Shown: positions 19,765 to 29,655 of the stretch, piece after piece
Layout: each line of letters begins with the position of its first letter
Position numbering within the stretch: position 1 is the first letter of the stretch
Origin: Amanita rubescens
Lineage: Eukaryota; Basidiomycota; Agaricomycetes; Agaricales; Amanitaceae
Direction: 5' to 3'
DNA length: 64,000 nt
NCBI GenBank assembly: GCA_015039365.1
Contig: WION01000020.1
Coordinates: 1 to 64,000 of the forward strand
Translations under genes and position numbers: made by a program
The notes under the pieces: model-generated
Told to the model about the DNA's origin: nothing
The model's input: only the letters and a program-made list of their open reading frames with translations
Database searches by the model: none

Positions 19765-20749
19765 ATGCCCGACAGAAACAAAGAGTATTATCTTGAAGAC
19801 ATTGTCCTCCAAGTAAGCGATTGTGTCAAATTGATAGTAGCCAGCTATTTACCTTGCCATACGAGGTCGAAGATCAGTTGTTCAAAGTACATCGGCGTCT
19901 ATTTGTCAAATTATCATTAGTACTCGGCGATATGTTCAAACGTGCAGAAGCGGATGGACTAACGGATACACAACCACTTGTTCTTCGAGGTGTTGAAGAG
20001 AAAGATTTTATTCCACTCCTTCGATGCCTTTATCCGATGTAAGTTCATCTCTCTCCGTTTCTTGCACCTCCCGCCTTATCCTGTGCGATGAGGCAATTTC
20101 CGGCGAATTCCAACTTCTCGTTCACGCTCGAAGAATGGAAATCGGTGTTGAAACTAGCGTCACTGTATAAGATGGCCGAAGTCAAGACTTTAGTTATCGA
20201 AAAAATGGAACCGTTACTCATTAATCTTCCCTCCCTACAAATTCACCTCGCAAAGACATATAATATCCAGAAGTGGCCTGCACCGGCTTTGTATAGGCTT
20301 ACGCAGCGCGCCAAACCTTTAGGCGAAGAAGACGTTGGACTCGTGGGGCTGTCGGATTCGCTGAAGATTTGGCTCTCCGAGAAAAAGTAAGGCGATGCGA
20401 GAAATGTGGTACAGGGATTCATTCAGGCGACTTCGGTCTGAGGGAGATCGGCCGTGCATTTAATATCCGCGATTCCGATCTGCCAAGCTCACTCACGGTG
20501 TTGGGATACGAGCAAAACTGCACGTGTTCCCAAGCCCAAAAATTTGGATTTGGACCAAAACCGGCTGCAAGCACGAATAGACGTGGTTTTCCAAATCCAT
20601 CACAATCGTCTTCATCATTTTCAAGCGCTGGAATTGGATGTTTTGCATTGACGCCATCCGCAAGTGATGTGCCTAAAATTTCAAGCGCTGGAATTGGATG
20701 TTTTGCATTGACTCCATCCGCAAGTGATGTGCCTAAATTTTCTTTCTGA
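19765..20749 (+). pseudogene. BTB gene with a single-base deletion before the Cys cluster
   Basis: BTB core (VEDQLFKVHRRLFVKLSLVL) and BACK-like region (TLEEWKSVLKLASLYKM, LQIHLAKTYNIQKW) are open. At about 20371 the stretch that reads KICALREK in sister genes has lost one base (TTTGGCTCTCC for TTTGTGCTCTCC), giving a stop at 20390. The rest stays open in the shifted frame to 20749: RRCEKCGTGIHSGDFG, GYEQNCTC, then an FG-containing Phe/Ser/Gly tail with two copies of a 20-residue repeat. The open downstream frame suggests a recent lesion, a sequencing error, or a truncated but expressed BTB-BACK protein. Confidence 0.7.
20620..20739. repeat. Two 60-bp tandem repeats in a BTB gene tail
   Basis: The units (20620-20679 and 20680-20739) differ at only two or three bases and encode SSAGIGCFALTPSASDVPK-like blocks in frame. 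Confidence 0.85.
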
Positions 20750-20829
20750 TTCTCACCTCCAAGTACCGCCCGTAACCCCAGATTCGGTTAAACTGCCTCC
20801 AACACCTTTGTACGATTTTTCGTCGATAA

Positions 20830-21060
20830 TAGTACATCTTGCGTCTGTTTGTTTAGAATCCGGATTCGAATATATCTACCTTGGGAACTAAGAGCAAATA
20901 TTTAAATTATAATTACAATTTAAAGGAAAGCGAAGGTCTTCGTTCCCCATCGCTGTGCTAGTTCAGCGGTCCGAATGGACGTTTTATTAGCTGCGCAACA
21001 GCAAGTTATCTCAGGTGCTAAACCGCAGAGCTCGGACTGTGAACACCACGTTGATGCTAT
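20830..21060. repeat. Shared 3'-flank block of BTB duplication units, copy 1 of 3
   Basis: Contains TGTTTGTTTAGAATCC, CGAATATATCTA, GGTCTTCGT, TCCGAATGGACGTTT, CGCAACAGCAAGTTATC, and AACCGCAGAGCTCGGACTG. The same ordered blocks recur at 22690-22960 and 27370-27640. They mark the 3' boundary of the unit that was duplicated with the BTB genes. Confidence 0.6.
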
Positions 21061-21079
21061 GCGCCTTCCCGGACAAAAA

Positions 21080-21412
21080 TGATCATACGCAAATACTTTT
21101 GTCCGCAGTAAACCACCTTGCCCTCGAGTCCAGATGCGAGAGTTGCACTGCGATGATAAGAGAAGGTCGGAGGGAAAATAGTTTGCCTCGGGCTTAATCT
21201 CCTAAACGGCTCACGCACAACGTTATCCCCCATATTAAATCTTATCATGTAAGTTGCAGAAGATCATCATGAGTTGCACAAGGGGGTTGAGATGTGGCGT
21301 ATAAGATTCAGGGGCACTGGTTTACGTTGAAAATGGCCGCCATGGGACCGAATCTTTCGTTATAACACTACGGTCTCGGAACTAGGACCAAGCCATACTT
21401 GCTGCCACCACC
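21080..21412 (+). promoter_or_regulatory. Class B upstream region of a BTB gene
   Basis: Contains ATACTTTTGTCCGCAGTAAA, CACCTTGCC, GGCTTAATCTCC, AACGGCTCACGCACAAC, CATATTAAATCTTATCATG, ACCGAATCTTTCGTTATAAC, and ACGGTCTCG close to the start at 21413. It directly follows the 3'-flank block of the previous gene. Confidence 0.5.
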
Positions 21413-22421
21413 ATGCCCGACAGAAACGAAGAGTATTACCTTGAAGACATCGTTTTCCAAGTAAGCGATTGTCTTCAAATTGATAGTAGCCAGCTATTTA
21501 CCATGCCATACGAGGTCGAAGATCAATTGTTTAAAGTACATCGACGTCTATTTGTCAAATTATCATTAGTATTCCACGATATGTTCATCCGTGCAGAAAC
21601 AGACGGACTAACGGAAGCACAACCGCTTGTTCTCCGAGGGGTTGAAAAAAAGGATTTTATTCCACTCCTTCGATGCCTTTATCCAATGTAAGTCCATATC
21701 TTGTCTGTTTCTGGCATCTTTCATCTTATCCTGAATGATGAGGCAATTTCCGGTGAATCCCAACTTCTCGCTCACGCTTGAAGAATGGCAATCGGTGTTA
21801 AAACTGGCATCACTGTATGACATGGTCGATGTCAAGACTTTAGTTATCGAAAAAATGGAACCATTACTCATTAATCTTCCCTCTCTACAAATTCACCTCG
21901 CAAAGACGTATAATATCCAGAAGTGGCTTGCACCAGCTTTGTATAGGCTTACACAGCGCGCCAAACCTCTAGACGAAGAGGACGCTAGACTAGTGGGGTT
22001 GTCAGATTCGCTGAAGATTTGTGCTCTCCGAGAAAAATTAAGGCGATGCGAGAAATATGGTGCAGGGATTCGTTCAGGCGGCTTCGGTCTGAAGGAGATA
22101 GGCCATGCATTTGATATCCGCGATTCCGATCTGCTGAGCTCAGTGTTGGGATGCGAGCAAAACTGTACGTGTTCTAAAGCTAAAGCTGAAGTCCGAAGGA
22201 GGCGAAAGGGTCGACCAATCGCGACCAAACACACCAATTGTGGTCGCCCGACCAAATCGACCAAAACGAAAGCCGGCCGAACCGGAGGCCGAGGTCGCGT
22301 GATCCCGCTCATACGTCCAAAGGGAGTGCCACGTGCGCTCGCTCGCGGACAAGGCTGTAGCTCATCACGGACAGGCGATATACCATGTATCAGGGCAGAT
22401 ACCACTGCGCAAGCCGGTTGA
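21413..22421 (+). CDS. BTB/POZ protein with basic AT-hook-like tail
   Basis: BTB core VEDQLFKVHRRLFVKLSLVF; BACK-like region LTLEEWQSVLKLASLYDM, LQIHLAKTYNIQKWLAPAL. The first Cys knuckle is damaged (RRCEKYGAGI instead of CxxCxxC), but the second is kept (GCEQNCTC). After it the tail is strongly basic with two GRP cores (RRRRKGRPI and CGRPTK) and a Gly/Arg stretch (AGRTGGRGR). This resembles AT-hook DNA-binding segments, which no sister gene has. The first intron is exactly 54 nt and has no stop, so unspliced mRNA would encode an 18-residue insert. It has a class B upstream region. Confidence 0.8.
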
Positions 22422-22689
22422 CGGTTTGGAAAAACTACTGTCCCTTTGGCGCGATCATTGTGGGTGTTTGTTACGAACGTCGTGTCTTGGACTCTTGGTC
22501 CATTCTACGGAATCATCCCACTGGCCTTCGTCTCCCAATACAGCACGGAACCACCACGATAGGGACTGCATTTGCTATTCCAAAACTATCACAATCGTCT
22601 TCATCTCTTAGTACCGACCCCTATCTCCAAGACCGCTCTTAACCCTATCAGTTAGACCGTGTCCATAACCTTTGTACGAGTTTTCGGCA

Positions 22690-22960
22690 ACGATAGTACA
22701 TCCTACCTTGGTGTTTGTTTAGAATCCGCACTCGAATATATGATCTAGGCCGCTTCTACGCCTTATACTTCTTTGGGAAAGGGTCTTCATTTCACATGCC
22801 TCAATGCCCTGTGCATCAGCTGTCCGAATGAACGTTTCCCAGGACATCTTATCTGCGCGACAGTAGAATTATCGCAAGTGCTATTAAACCGCTGAGTTCG
22901 GACTGTGAACACGAGGTTGATATCGCTTGCAATGAGATGGCTGCGGTTATTGTTCTGGTC
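22690..22960. repeat. Shared 3'-flank block of BTB duplication units, copy 2 of 3
   Basis: Same ordered blocks as at 20830, here with GTTTGTTTAGAATCCGCAC, TCTAGGCCGCTTCTAC, TGTCCGAATGAACGTTT, AACCGCTGAGTTCGGACTG, and GAGGTTGATATCGCTTGC. The last block is shared especially closely with the copy at 27370. Confidence 0.6.
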
Positions 22961-23385
22961 ACATCCCCAGCAGTTGCGCGGACACCTGTTCCTAGTGGGA
23001 GGAATAAAAGCCTTGCCGTAAGTAGGGCAGTAGGGCAGAGAAAAGAGTGATTGTCACGCGTCACGGTGGGAAGAGCCACGCCAGTCGTGGAAACATGGTG
23101 AGTCTTTCCGCACTCCGTGACGTTCCATGTTCTCATCATCGTCCAGAAATGTATGTGCCAGAGTCAATGATTATGTATCGTGCGGTAAATGTGATGTGAT
23201 AAAGATTAGATGCTTTTGAAAGTATAACTTGTTCCACATACCGGTGATGAGCACAGCGTGCGCTCGCCCCTTGGTTGATGATCGGCTAAGAAGCGGTGCT
23301 GGTGATGTCCGGCCCACTCTCACGCGTCCGCCATAAGGACAACACGCAACTAGTTCTGAACCTTACCTTACTTCATTAACCAGCC
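22961..23385 (+). promoter_or_regulatory. Upstream region of the long-tailed BTB gene
   Basis: Contains a class A-like stretch (GTGCGGTAAATGTGATG, AAGATTAGATGCTTTTG, GTATAACTTGTTCCACATA) near 23175-23240. About 130 bp of unrelated sequence separates it from the ATG. It resembles class A but has been spaced out by an insertion or rearrangement. Confidence 0.4.
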
Positions 23386-25097
23386 ATGCCTGACAGAAAC
23401 GAAGAATATTATCTTGAAGACATTGTTTTCCAAGTAAGCGACAATCTCCAAATTGATACTAGCCAGCTAATCACCTTACTATACGAGGTTGAAGATCAAT
23501 TGTTCAAAGTCCATCAACGTCTATTTGTCAAATTGTCACCAGTATTTCGCGATATGTTCAAACTTCGCGTGGCTGACGGTGCAGAAGCGGAAGGTCTGAG
23601 GGATGAACGACCGCTCGTTCTGAAAAGTGTTGAAAAGAAGGATTTCGTTCCACTACTTCGGTGCCTTTATCCGATGTAAGCCCACCCCTCGGTTAACTCT
23701 GACAGTTTTCATCTCATTCTATGATGAGGCAATTTCCGGTGGACTCCAACTTCTCATTCACTCTTGAAGAATGGCATTCCGTGTTGAAACTAGCATCACT
23801 GTATGAGATGGCGGAAGTCAAGACTTTAGTTATCAGAAAAATGGAACCATTACTCATCAATCTTCCCTCTCAACAAATTCGCCTCGCGAAGACTTACAAT
23901 ATCCAGCAGTGGCTTGCACCGGCTTTGTATAGGCTTGCGCAGCGCGTTAAACCATTAGATGAAGAGGACGTTAGACTTGTAGGGTTGTCGGATTCGCTGA
24001 AGATTTGTGCCCTGCGAGAAAAATCAAGGCGATGCGAGAAATGCAGATCATGTGGCACTGATATTCATTCAGGCGGATTTGGTCTGAAGGAGATCGGCCA
24101 TGCATTTGATATTCGTGGTTCCAACCTGCCGAGTTCAGTGTTGGGATGCGAGCAAAACTGCACGTGTTCATCAAAAGCCTTCCAACCGCCCTCTATATTT
24201 GATCTCGAGTCGTTTACCAAGAAGCTAAGGACGGCTACAGAATCGTCACGATCCTCTTCGGCTCCGGATCCTGCTCCGAAATCATCTCAACCTTTTCCAT
24301 CTTCAAGTGCTGCTGCGAAACCATCGCAATCGGCAGTATCTTCAAGTACAGCCACAAAATCATCACGATCGTCTTCGGCTCTGGACCCTGCCCCGAAATC
24401 ATCTCGACCGTCTCCATCTTCAAGTACTGCCGCGAAACCATCGCAATCGGCATCTTCAAGTACGGCTACGGAATCATCGCGACCCTCTTCGGCTCCGTAC
24501 CCTGTTCCGAAATCATCTCACCCTTCTCCAGCTTCAGGTACTGCCTCTGCGAAACCATCGCAATCGGCTGCATCTTCAAGTACTATTCCGAAACCATCAC
24601 AATTGTCTTCATCTCCTAGCACAGAACCTAAATCTTCGTCTCAACCGTCTTCATCTTCGAGTACTGCTCCTAAGTCTTTATTTTCATTTTCATTGACTTC
24701 GTCCCCAGGTACTCAATTTGGATTTCCATCGACCCCCTCCCCTTTTTTTTTTGGATCGGCTTCATCCCCAGGTGTTGCTACCAACCCCGTGTTTTCATCT
24801 TTGTCCACTTCGTCCCCAAGGGATGCTTCCAAGCCTGCATCTTCATTTTCATTGACCCCATCTACAAGTACCGCTCCTAATCCTTCAGTTACATCGATTT
24901 CGTCTCTAGGTACTGCACCCAACCCTTTGGTCACACTAACTTCGTCTCTAGGTACTGCTCCCAACCCTTCAGTTACACCAACGTTAACTCCAAGTACTAC
25001 CGCTCCCAACTCTTCAGCTAAATCGACTTCATCTCATGCACGTACCGCTCCTAGCCCTTCAGTTAAACTATCTCCATGTTGTTTGTCACAGTTTTGA
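23386..25097 (+). CDS. BTB/POZ protein with long Ser/Pro-rich, FG-containing tail
   Basis: BTB core VEDQLFKVHQRLFVKLSPVF, BACK-like region with TLEEWHSVLKLASLYEM, and a full Cys cluster (RCEKCRSCGTDI...GCEQNCTC). The third exon then runs on for about 300 more residues. First come three units of about 39 residues (PAPKSS, SSSTAAKPSQSA). Next is a part with Phe-Gly groups (TQFGFPSTPSPFFFGSASS). Last are repeats of GTAPNPSVT type. The whole is low-complexity and disordered, with many Ser/Thr phosphorylation candidates. It recalls FG nucleoporin or mucin-like linkers in composition only. The first intron is 54 nt and stop-free, as in the gene at 21413. This is the longest protein of the array. 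Confidence 0.82.
24240..25080. repeat. Degenerate coding tandem repeats in the BTB tail
   Basis: Three units of 114-120 bp (about 24240-24590) begin with Ala-Thr-(Glu/Lys)-Ser-Ser-Arg and end with KPSQSA-SSST. A second family of 42-48 bp units (about 24880-25080) encodes SSLGTAPNPSVT-like blocks. Both are in frame. Confidence 0.7.
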
Positions 25098-25209
25098 CTA
25101 TAGCGACGATAATACAATCCTACTCGGGAGCGCCGCCTGCGTCGGCAGCAACCTTGCTTGCCTTTAATTACGAGCCTCTCTTCCTTTCAGGACAATAATT
25201 ACAATGAAG

Positions 25210-27114
25210 TTTATACACTAAGCTTTAGCTCGGATCGCAACTCAAGACATGTACGTGAAGAGAACCCCGTGTTTGACTTTCGACCAGGACTTCGTCGTAA
25301 ACGGTAAACAACAACATGATAATGGAGGCACCATCGAGATTCCAAACCCCCCATCTCCGTACGGGAACAGGCAAGGAAACGCTCTCTCGAACAAATGATG
25401 AGGAGTAACGGACGGCGGGCATCGAGTTCCTGTTCGCGACTGGGAAAGTCTGAGACCGGCCGCATTCCGTGCCGGACTGCATAGGGGGGTTCTCGTGAAT
25501 TAGAGCACATGTTGGATAGACCATTCCGCAAGAGCTCAGAAGCAGATATAGATGTCAGATCTGTATCGATTGCGCCCGATATCTGAATAGGAAAGACTTC
25601 TGGATGCACTGGAGCGGGGGTTATTGAAAATAGATGATTGAGGGAAGGGAGGCTTGCCGTACAGGAATCGGGAGGATCATCATCATGGTCCGAGTCATAG
25701 TCAGAAGGGATGTCAGGGAGGCCGTCAACATGCTCTGTGCAACGATGAGAACAAGAAAACAGACGAGCAGGAAAGGATATTACCAGGATCATCATCCTCA
25801 TCTGGTACATAAGAATCATTCTGCTCACGTACAACGTCCAGATTGTCCACTTGACAAGCAATAATCATTAATTCTGATGGGACGCCATCGGCGGGAAGGG
25901 AGTCCAAGTTGTCTGAAGAGATGACAATATCTCTGTAAAACAGATTGTTTGCCTTTCACCAAACTAGAGCTTCCCAAATATAGTGGCACCGAACGCGAAA
26001 GAGGTTATGCATCCAGTTCTCCGGCAAATGACGCTGGCCGAACAACGTGATTTGAATCACAGAGGCAAGAACTGAAGGACGACGAGGCATCAAGTTGCCT
26101 TGGATCATGTCGGCGATGCCCGGGGTATCAAGGTCATAGCTACAGACGTTACCACGCATGGCACGTTGAAGGGTAGGATTGTCACCTCCAAGATAACGAT
26201 TGTTCAAACGTCTTGGAAATAATTTGAATACGAAGACTCTAGGATAGACAAGAGCAACGAGTAACTGTTCTGGCAGGCTCAAACGTTTCAACACATCGGG
26301 AACCACCCCGATCCAGAGGTTGTTAGCCAAGGACCTCCTAAGCGGAAGGTTACAATCGCCCAATTTCAAATCACCGACACAGTGACGACAATTTTGCACA
26401 AAAAACCCCTCAGGCCTCATTTGAGTGGCAGACGGTTCGAGAAGCAGATCATAGAACAAGCGATGAGCGGGGTGAGGAACGGAGGGAACCAAACGACGTC
26501 TGTTGGGGATCCGCAGCAGCGAAAACCATTGCAATTGATCCGAGTCGTAAATACTAAAAGGCCTGTCGTCCACATACACCACAAATGCCAGAGAAAAGAC
26601 GCGCATTGGAAGTGGATTCGTAGAAAGCACGGTAGCAGGTCTTGATTTCCGCATCTGACGGAAGCTCAAGGAACACGGACGGATTGGGAGGCTGGTGCTC
26701 ATGTCTAACTCGTACGACATCCCTCTCCGAATCGTCATCGTCGACAGGCTCACGAACACGTTTTCGGCGGGTACGATCGTCCCGAACGTCTCTTGATTCC
26801 GCAAACGACAAGATCAGGTTTAAAATGTGCTGAGACGAGTTCTGGAGAAACCACAGAACAAGATCATGCTTGTTTTGGCGATCTGTGGACGGCAGGCCGA
26901 GGAAGTGGGAGGCATAGTGGCGAAGGGAATTCAGAGACATTGCCGATAGACGGTTGTATGACTCTTCGCGCGAAGGAGTATGGGAATCAGCGTGGCTGGA
27001 CATGCCTCCTAAAAAATTATCAGATTGCGAGCAAAAGGGCGACGAGAGAAGAGGAGAACGTTGGGTGGGACAAAATATGGAGACGACCACACGTGGCGGT
27101 CCAGAACGATCCAT
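25210..27114 (-). mobile_element. Decayed Helitron: N-terminal part of a RepHel-type protein (DUF6570 region)
   Basis: The minus strand encodes a fungal Helitron protein from its N-terminus. It has an acidic/basic leader with RRKRVREP, a Cys knuckle (CGVCGRQAF), HPAHRLFYDLLLEPSA, and CRHCVGDLKL. Next are SLANNLWIGVVPDVLKRLSL, PEQLLVALVYPRVFVFKLFP, MRGNVCSYDLD, and DMIQGNLMPRRPSVLASVI. After that come KANNLFYRDIVIS and SLPADGVPSELM, ending near the start of the Helitron-like N domain (CLFPYGDGGFG). Lesions include one extra T after CGRQAF (near 26560), a TGA where the family has Leu in ALVW-KANN (near 25957), and further frame changes near 25380-25450. The HUH replicase and helicase domains are absent. 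Helitron ends (TC...CTRR with hairpin) were not found. Confidence 0.78.
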
Positions 27115-27369
27115 GAAATTTCTATCAATTGAATTGGGAGCTCCCTACGATATGGGTCTCCTACACTGAAAGCGAACAGGACAAGTTATCGCGGACGAAG
27201 AGAGAATACATGGGTAGCGGCGGGTGGAGCACCACGATCTGGATGATCACGTATAGCCGAGGAGCTAAGCAGCGCACGTAATCAGAGGGGACCGGCTGCC
27301 AGCTCGGTGGAAGCCGGGGTATTTGGATGTGTTTAGACCTCTAAATTCACAACGAATAAACCTTGCAAG
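27115..27369. other. Spacer beside the Helitron remnant
   Basis: No gene or repeat recognised. It may contain the 5' flank of the Helitron gene. Homology to the BTB 3'-flank block resumes at 27370, so the Helitron lies between a BTB gene and the flank block that in other units follows it directly. Confidence 0.4.
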
Positions 27370-27640
27370 CAAGGTAACCTTGATTTTTATTTAGAATTTG
27401 CACTTGAATATATCTAGGCCGCTTCTACATCTCAACTTGACTTCATTGGGGACGACGAGCAAATGCGTATAATCGAGGGAAGGTCTTCGTCCCATCGGCC
27501 TCAGTGTTCTGTCCTTCAGCAGTCCAAATGATATTTCATTAATCCTTCGTATCTCCGCAACAGCGCAGTTATCCCAAACCGCAGAGTTCGGACTGTGAAA
27601 ACGAGGTTGATATCGCTTGCCATGGATGGCTGCGGTACGG
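27370..27640. repeat. Shared 3'-flank block of BTB duplication units, copy 3 of 3
   Basis: Carries TTTATTTAGAATTTGCAC, GAATATATCTAGGCCGCTTC, GGAAGGTCTTCGTCCCATCG, AAACCGCAGAGTTCGGACTG, and GAGGTTGATATCGCTTGCCA, in the same order as at 20830 and 22690. Confidence 0.6.
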
Positions 27641-27760
27641 CCCCAGTATCAATCACCACATCCGCAGCTTTAAGCCGGCTTCTTCGGGATACTAATCGAT
27701 TCGATTCATGGGATAAAATAAACTTGAATTGCCAGTACTGACTCAACTTTCTGTCCAGCC

Positions 27761-28550
27761 ATGCCTAGCAAAAACGAAGAATATTATCTTGAAGATACTA
27801 TTTTCCAGGTCTGTGACCGTCTTTCATGAGTGTGCAGGTAGTAGTCACTATGCTCAAATAAGGTTGAAGACCAATTGTTCAAAGTACATCGACATTTATT
27901 TGTCAGACTGTCCCAAGTATTCCGGGATATGTATGCGATCCCTGTGTGCGGAGATGCTGGACCGAACGCTTTATCGGTTGACCAACCACTCGTTCTCGAA
28001 GGCATTGAAAAGAAGGATTTTATCCAGCTTCTTCGGTGCCTCTATCCATTGTAAGTTATACGTTCCACCGACTCTTACAGTCCCTTTCTCATTTCGCTCG
28101 ACAAGGCAATATGGGGACCACAACTTGGAATTCTCGCTTGAAGAATGGCAATCAGTATTGAAACTGGCCTTGCGGTATGAGATGGCTGAAATCAAGATGT
28201 TTGTTGTCAAAAAAATGACGCCATTGCTCACTGACTTCCCATCCTTACAAATTCATCTCGCAAGGACGTATAATATCCAGTCGTGGCTCGGGCCTGGTTT
28301 GTCACGACTTGTCTGGCGCGCTGAGCCATTAAGCCAGGAGGACGTTAGGCTCGTGGGACTATCTGACTCGTTGAAAATTTGTGCGCTGCGGGAAAAGAAA
28401 CCGCGGTGCAATAGATGCGAATCGTGTTATGCAAGCACTCATTCCGGAGGTTTCACTGAGGATGAACTCGGCCAGGTATTCGGCATCGACCTTCCACAGT
28501 TTGACAACGCCCGAAGGGGGCAATCGAAGGTCGTTCAACTTGATCGCTAG
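27761..28550 (+). CDS. BTB/POZ protein with half of the Cys cluster
   Basis: Three exons from ATG 27761 (MPSKNEEYYLEDTIFQ). BTB core VEDQLFKVHRHLFVRLSQVF to LLRCLYPL; BACK-like region FSLEEWQSVLKLALRYEM, LQIHLARTYNIQSWLGPGL. The first knuckle is complete (RCNRCESC), followed by STHSGGFTEDELGQVFGI. The second knuckle (GCxxxCxC) is missing because the protein ends early with a Lys/Arg/Gln tail. If the two knuckles share a metal site, this copy cannot form it. Confidence 0.83.
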
Positions 28551-28790
28551 TGTTGCTATCAACTGAAAGGCTTGTCAACTATCCTAGACTGCCAAAAATC
28601 TGTCAAAATTAAAGTGATGCGGCGTTTTTGAAAAGATGGTCACGATAGTGTACTTATCACGAGCTCGTTGTAATTATGACCATCATTCCCACGGACTTAT
28701 CTCCGCTACCAAAGCCAAAGATGCGTCTGAGTCCCAATTTGAGTCACTACTGAGCACCACTGAACCCTCATCCTGCTCAACACCAAAAAC

Positions 28791-29592
28791 ATGACTACCG
28801 TTACCAAGGACGAAGAATTCTACGTTGACGACAAAACGATCATCATCCGCGTATGTCTCGCTTTTTTCGACGGGGCACTATGACTTGCGCTAACCATAAC
28901 ACTCGACCGCGGTCAATACGGGCAGGTCGAGGACAAGCTGTTCAAACTCCCACAACATGTGTTAACGAAACATTCTCCTGTCCTCCGGAGCGTGTTCACT
29001 TCGCAGGAACACCCGGACGATGCGGAGTGGGACGGGACCGAACCCTTAGAAGGTGAACTTGGTGACGGGTCTTCAGACGAGAGAGCATTCGTCCTCGAAG
29101 GAGTCAAAGCATCAGAATTTGTATCTCTATTAAGGCTCATATACCCAACGTAAGTCGTTCGTCACATCGATCTTTTTTTAATTAAACGTTTGAAGGAGCA
29201 AAAACGGGAAACTGTTCGATTTCTCACTGGACGAGTGGAAGTCGATTCTTAAGATCGCTGCTTCCTACGAAATGGCCGAAGTCAAGGCGTTCGCTGTTGA
29301 AAGGATCAAGCCATTGCTTGGTGATTCGCCTTCCTTGCAAGTTCAGATGGCAAGGGTTCACAATGTCAAGGAATGGCTCCTACCAGCCTTTCATGAACTC
29401 GTAAAGCGCAAAGATCCGCTTGACGAGGAGGATGTCAAACTCATAGGATTGACCGATGCACTCAAAGTGATGTCGTTGCGCGAAGATCGCATCCATGTGG
29501 AACATTCCAAAAGCGGCTCCATTTCCATCGTTAAAAATCGCTTCGAATTTAGCATAGACGACTGGGAGTTCCGAAGGCGACTGAATCTGTAA
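28791..29592 (+). CDS. Divergent BTB/POZ protein without Cys cluster
   Basis: Three exons from ATG 28791 (MTTVTKDEEFYVDDKTIIIR). The core VEDKLFKLPQHVLTKHSPVL contains an acidic insert (HPDDAEWDGTEPLEGELGDG) before AFVLEGVKASEFVSLLRLIY. The BACK-like region is conserved (SLDEWKSILKIAASYEMAEV, LQVQMARVHNVKEWLLPAF, DEEDVKLIGLTDALKVMSL). The C-terminal 40 residues are unrelated to the array tails and carry no Cys knuckles. It lies 3' of the array and looks like an older paralogue, intermediate between the array and the subgroup at 59492-63271. Confidence 0.82.
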
Positions 29593-29655
29593 CATGTAAT
29601 TTACATCCTGCTATATTCCGTGTCCATGTAATAAATACAAAGCTCAAATCGTTAC

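Noticed and set aside
24240..25080. CRISPR-like or minisatellite reading of the periodic sequence
   Set aside because: Units are in frame, degenerate at synonymous and non-synonymous sites and lie in a BTB gene exon. They are protein repeats in a eukaryote.
25210..27114. Active Helitron or functional host gene
   Set aside because: A frameshift after CGRQAF, a nonsense codon and further frame changes, plus absence of replicase and helicase domains, show it is a remnant.
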